From positions 1 through 64,000 of the forward strand of contig NZ_CAJRAY010000049.1 in NCBI RefSeq assembly GCF_907165215.1: a stretch of DNA of 64,000 bases, given 5' to 3'. The DNA comes from Thermobacillus xylanilyticus. GTDB lineage: Bacteria > Bacillota > Bacilli > Paenibacillales > Paenibacillaceae. The position numbers and the translations under genes are program-made. Numbering within the stretch: position 1 is the first letter of the stretch; each line of letters starts with the position of its first letter. The notes under the pieces were generated by a model. The model ran no database searches. It worked only from the letters and a program-made list of their open reading frames with translations, and was not told the DNA's origin. This document shows positions 60,810 through 64,000 of this stretch, piece by piece.

Positions 60810-63800
60810 TCATCGGCCGAGCGAGCTCAGCCAGACCGTCATCGCGCGGGCGTCGCGCTCCGCGCCGACGGATTGCAGCAAGGAGGCGGCCTCCGGCGAT
60901 TCGGCGGCCGGTTCGCCGTTCAGGGAGGCGATCCGGATTTTGCTGCGCTTCGTCATTTGCATGATCGTGCGGAACGCGCGGCGCATCGTGTCCGCCAGCG
61001 CATCTTCGCCGATGTCTTCCGGCGCCCGCATCGTGGATACGCTCCTCCCGTATCCTTCGATCCACAGCAGCCATTCCCCGCCGCGCAGCACGAGGAAGTT
61101 GCCGCTGCGGCGCGCGAAGGCGGCGCCCGGGCGCTGCGGCCACGGCGCAAGCAGGCCGAACGGACTTGCGGGATCGGACGCGGCCAGCACCGTCACGTCG
61201 TCTTCGGCCCCGGCTTCGACGGGCGGACGGCGAAGCGAAGCGACCCGTTCACGGGAGACGAATTGCATTGTCTGCACGCCGCGGACGAACATGCCGCGCG
61301 TGACGATGCCCATGGTCTCCAACTGCCGGAGAACGGGCAGCAGCACATCCCACCCGAAGGGCGACCAGTGGTCGGCCGTTTCTTTCGCGAGCACGCCGAA
61401 CCCGTCGAGCAGATGGCGCGTCCAGGCCATGACGGACGTCTCTTGCGGCACATCGGCTTGCGGCGCATCCGCATCCTGCAGCAGATCGGAGAGCGCATAC
61501 CAGCGGCCCTGTCCGGAGCCGGTCCGGGGCAGTCCGCGGGCAGCGCCTGTCTGCGCGGTCTTCGCCGTTTTTGCCGGCTTCGCCGTCAATGCGAGACGCA
61601 GCGGGGCGAACTGATCGTTCGACACATGCCCGTCCCGGACGAGATCCAGCAGATCGGACAGCAGCTCGGACGGCAGCCGGTCGAACTCCCGGGCCAGCTT
61701 CGTCAGGAAGGCGGCGCCGCCATCCCGGAGCCGATCGAGCAGTTCCGGGTGCTTGACCGGCCGGCCGGCGCTTTCCCGCAGAACCGGAACGTAGAGTTCC
61801 CGTGATTCGGCAAGGAAGAACGCGACCTGGACCTGGTCGGCGCCGGATTCCCTGCGCGCCGTCCAGATGACTTCCCCGCTTGCACAGAGCGCGTCGAGCA
61901 GTTCGCCGCGGTAAGCGGTCAGCCGGGAGGGGAAGATGACGGTCTCCCACAGTTCGAGCGGCAGGAACAGCCCCTGCAGCCGGCCGATCACCGCCAGCAG
62001 GCCGCTCTCGCCGGCGAGCCGCGCGCCCGGCAGCGCGTACTGGAGCGCGGCAGCCTCCAGCAGCCACCTTTCCGGCTCGAGCGGCTCGGCCTCCCTGCGC
62101 GCTTCCCGCACGGAACGGCGGAGGATGCGGGAGGCGATCCGGCTGCTCATCCATGCCTCGCCTTCATCATCGCCCGCGATCGGCGACGGTTCGATCCGCT
62201 CCTGCAGCAGCAGCTCGTCGATGACGGCGCGCGCCTGCACCGGCGACAGCTGCGGATAGCGGCCGATCAGATCCGCCATCGTGAAGGAGAGCACCTGCTC
62301 CGTCCAGCGCCCGGCCACGAAGGCGACGGATGCGGGAGTCGCGGGAAACTCGCGGTACAGGTCGCGTTCGTCCGCGCAGATCCAGCGCACAATGCCGCCG
62401 AATTCCAGCGGCGCAATCCGGCCATCCCGTTCGAGCGCCCGGAGCCACTCCGCCGTCCGGCCGCCGGCCCAAGCGGCCAGCTCGTCGGCCGAGCTGTCGC
62501 CCCGCCGCTTGAGCAGCGCGTACAGCCCGTCCGGGTCCGCGGGCGGACCGCCCGGCCCCGGTTCGGCGAGCCGCCGCCGCTCTTCCTCGATCGCTTCCGG
62601 CCGCACGGCGCGGCGCAGCGCTTCCTCGCCGAACAGTTCGCCCGCAAGCCGCTTGTTGATTTCGATGAGCTGCAACTGCAAATCGCCGCTGAGCTGGTCG
62701 CCTTCGTACAATTGCTTCATCGCGTAATCGGACACGAATGCCGACGCCAGCGGCGAAGGATGCGCGGTCTCGCGCATGACGATGCGGATGGTGCCGTCGG
62801 CGAGGGAGCGCAGCGCATCCAGAAGGTTCGGGAGGTCCAGCTCGTCGTGAAGCGTGCAGCGCATCGCTTCGTGCAGATAGGGGAACTGCTCGGCATACGG
62901 CAGCGCCTCCCGGAGCAGTTCTTCGCTGCGGATGCGTTTCTGCCACATCGGCGTGCGCCGGAAGCTGCGCTGCAAGAGCAGCGACGTCTCCGCAATGCGC
63001 CGGAACGAGACGGCGAAGAGGGGGGAGCCGGCAATGGCTTCCCTCAGCAGCCGCTCCACATTGTCGGGCGTCACTTGCCGCACGGCGTCAAGCCAGGCCG
63101 GTCCCCATTCCGGCAGCACAAGCTCGATTCCGCCGTCCCGGGCATGGGCGTACACCTGCTGCCGCATCGCTTGTTCCAGCACATGCCGGATCGCCAGCAG
63201 CCAGGTGCGGTTGACGCGCTTGCCCCAGTGGTTGTGCATGACGACGTGCCAGCGCCCCGTCACGTCGCGGTAATACTCGACGAGCAGCCGCTTGTCGGTC
63301 GGCACGCCGCCGTGCGCGTGCTGGGAGCGGACGAGCGCCGCAAGGCCGGATGCCGCCCCGCCGTCCAGATGGAAGCTGCGGGACAGCCAGTCGATGGTCT
63401 CCGCATCGGCGGCCGCCTGGCCGCCCGTCCCGGAACCATCATCCGGCCCGCCGAAGTCCGCCGCCTGACCCTCCGAAGGGTTGACGGCTTCACGCGCTGC
63501 CGCTCCATCGACATGTTCCGCCGTTTCGACAGCGCTCCCCGCCGCTCCACCGCCAGCCGTCAGCCGCCGTTCAAGTTCGGCCCACAGCCGGCCGACGGCC
63601 TGTCCCAGCTCGTAGGAACGCCCGGGGCCCTCGTTCCGCCAGAACGGGATTTCGCTGTACCGGTTGCCCGCTTCCACCGCATAGACCCGGTCCTGCCGGA
63701 TGCTCTGGATACGCCACGAGCTGGTGCCCAGCTGGAAGACGTCGCCGACCCGGCTCTCCTCGATATACTCTTCGTCCAGCTCGCCGAGGCGGACGCGGGT

Positions 63801-64000
63801 CTCCGCATGGTGGACCGGGTAGCCGGAACTCTGCGGAATCGTGCCCGCGCCGGTCAGCGCGGCCATGGCGCTGCTTCCCCGCCGGGAGATGCGGCCGGTC
63901 AGGCTGTCGTATTCGATCAGCGGCCGCACGAACGGATATCGTCCGCCGAGCACGAGCAGCGCGGCGTGCAGCCGCTCCGGCGGGAACGACCGGAAGCTGT
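60810..64000 (-). CDS. lhr: Lhr-type ATP-dependent helicase, C-terminal part (partial)
   Basis: The frame is open from the stop at 60810 to the window edge, giving at least 1063 residues. The visible part corresponds to the regions after the RecA cores of large Lhr proteins: V-G-E/R-L-D-E-E-Y-I-E-E..G-D-V-F-Q-L-G-T-S-S-W-R-I, P-F-W-R-N-E-G-P-G-R-S-Y-E-L-G (beta-barrel and winged-helix core), then a long C-terminal extension. The helicase motifs themselves lie beyond the window. Lhr proteins act in DNA repair. A GTG at 63953 is only an internal codon. Confidence 0.88.
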   Translation of the reverse strand, partial: SFRSFPPERLHAALLVLGGRYPFVRPLIEYDSLTGRISRRGSSAMAALTGAGTIPQSSGYPVHHAETRVRLGELDEEYIEESRVGDVFQLGTSSWRIQSIRQDRVYAVEAGNRYSEIPFWRNEGPGRSYELGQAVGRLWAELERRLTAGGGAAGSAVETAEHVDGAAAREAVNPSEGQAADFGGPDDGSGTGGQAAADAETIDWLSRSFHLDGGAASGLAALVRSQHAHGGVPTDKRLLVEYYRDVTGRWHVVMHNHWGKRVNRTWLLAIRHVLEQAMRQQVYAHARDGGIELVLPEWGPAWLDAVRQVTPDNVERLLREAIAGSPLFAVSFRRIAETSLLLQRSFRRTPMWQKRIRSEELLREALPYAEQFPYLHEAMRCTLHDELDLPNLLDALRSLADGTIRIVMRETAHPSPLASAFVSDYAMKQLYEGDQLSGDLQLQLIEINKRLAGELFGEEALRRAVRPEAIEEERRRLAEPGPGGPPADPDGLYALLKRRGDSSADELAAWAGGRTAEWLRALERDGRIAPLEFGGIVRWICADERDLYREFPATPASVAFVAGRWTEQVLSFTMADLIGRYPQLSPVQARAVIDELLLQERIEPSPIAGDDEGEAWMSSRIASRILRRSVREARREAEPLEPERWLLEAAALQYALPGARLAGESGLLAVIGRLQGLFLPLELWETVIFPSRLTAYRGELLDALCASGEVIWTARRESGADQVQVAFFLAESRELYVPVLRESAGRPVKHPELLDRLRDGGAAFLTKLAREFDRLPSELLSDLLDLVRDGHVSNDQFAPLRLALTAKPAKTAKTAQTGAARGLPRTGSGQGRWYALSDLLQDADAPQADVPQETSVMAWTRHLLDGFGVLAKETADHWSPFGWDVLLPVLRQLETMGIVTRGMFVRGVQTMQFVSRERVASLRRPPVEAGAEDDVTVLAASDPASPFGLLAPWPQRPGAAFARRSGNFLVLRGGEWLLWIEGYGRSVSTMRAPEDIGEDALADTMRRAFRTIMQMTKRSKIRIASLNGEPAAESPEAASLLQSVGAERDARAMTVWLSSLGR

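Overview
The window looks like chromosome of a high-GC, endospore-forming Firmicute, most likely a member of the Paenibacillaceae. The evidence is the gene set: a small acid-soluble spore protein P, a Spo0E-like phosphatase, a PAS-type sporulation-like sensor kinase, flagellar motAB, strong GGAGG ribosome binding sites with many GTG and TTG starts, and lipoproteins with Gram-positive lipoboxes. One strain-level assignment is not possible from sequence alone.

Layout. 1-5.0 kb: housekeeping and sporulation genes, two VOC-fold genes under an apparent LacI-family repressor with two matching operators, and tRNA-Pro(CGG). 5.1-24.8 kb: a leftward biosynthetic gene cluster. Read in its transcription direction it has a broken NRPS (A-PCP-C), a FAAL-ACP-KS protein with a decayed acyltransferase tail, a frameshifted ACP, an acyl-CoA dehydrogenase, a discrete acyltransferase, a glutamate-semialdehyde-aminomutase-like aminotransferase, a 3-hydroxyacyl-CoA dehydrogenase, an FkbH-like enzyme, a second ACP, a CPBP membrane protein that has lost its catalytic residues, a type II thioesterase, an ABC exporter, an MFS pump and an Sfp-type phosphopantetheinyl transferase. 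The parts match iturin-type lipopeptide initiation (FAAL, KS, trans AT, aminotransferase) combined with a hydroxymalonyl-ACP extender cassette. My inference is that the system was built to make an alpha-hydroxy-beta-amino acyl unit. The upstream end is lost at a junction with a truncated ISLre2-type transposase (24.83 kb), followed by an integrase remnant beside tRNA-Arg(CCT). Four apparent single-base indels fall in 17.7-26.6 kb, so this end is either decaying or poorly sequenced.

26.7-34.2 kb is a signalling and motility block: a PilZ gene behind a c-di-GMP-I (GEMM) riboswitch with its own promoter and terminator, a Spo0E-like gene, tadA, a cluster of DnaA boxes in front of a sensor kinase gene, motAB with a SigD-like promoter, and a YkuI-like EAL protein. 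34.2-38.4 kb holds an acetyltransferase, an MFS transporter, a sulfurtransferase and an AT-rich, probably acquired polysaccharide deacetylase.

38.4-48.3 kb carries two ABC import operons: a ugp-like set for glycerophosphodiesters or glycerol-3-phosphate without its own ATPase, and a complete potABCD polyamine system; between them lie a DUF4097 protein and a GyrI-like protein. 48.5-53.4 kb: a GPH symporter with a ChbG-like deacetylase, exonuclease III, and a MocR regulator divergent from a tiny membrane protein with PdxR-like repeat operators between them. 53.5-64 kb: SMP-30 lactonase, glutamate racemase, a VOC protein, a secreted 5'-nucleotidase with LysM, a polysaccharide deacetylase, an ECF sigma factor with a membrane partner, and the C-terminal part of an Lhr-type helicase that runs off the window. 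No CRISPR array, rRNA or prophage structural module was seen.
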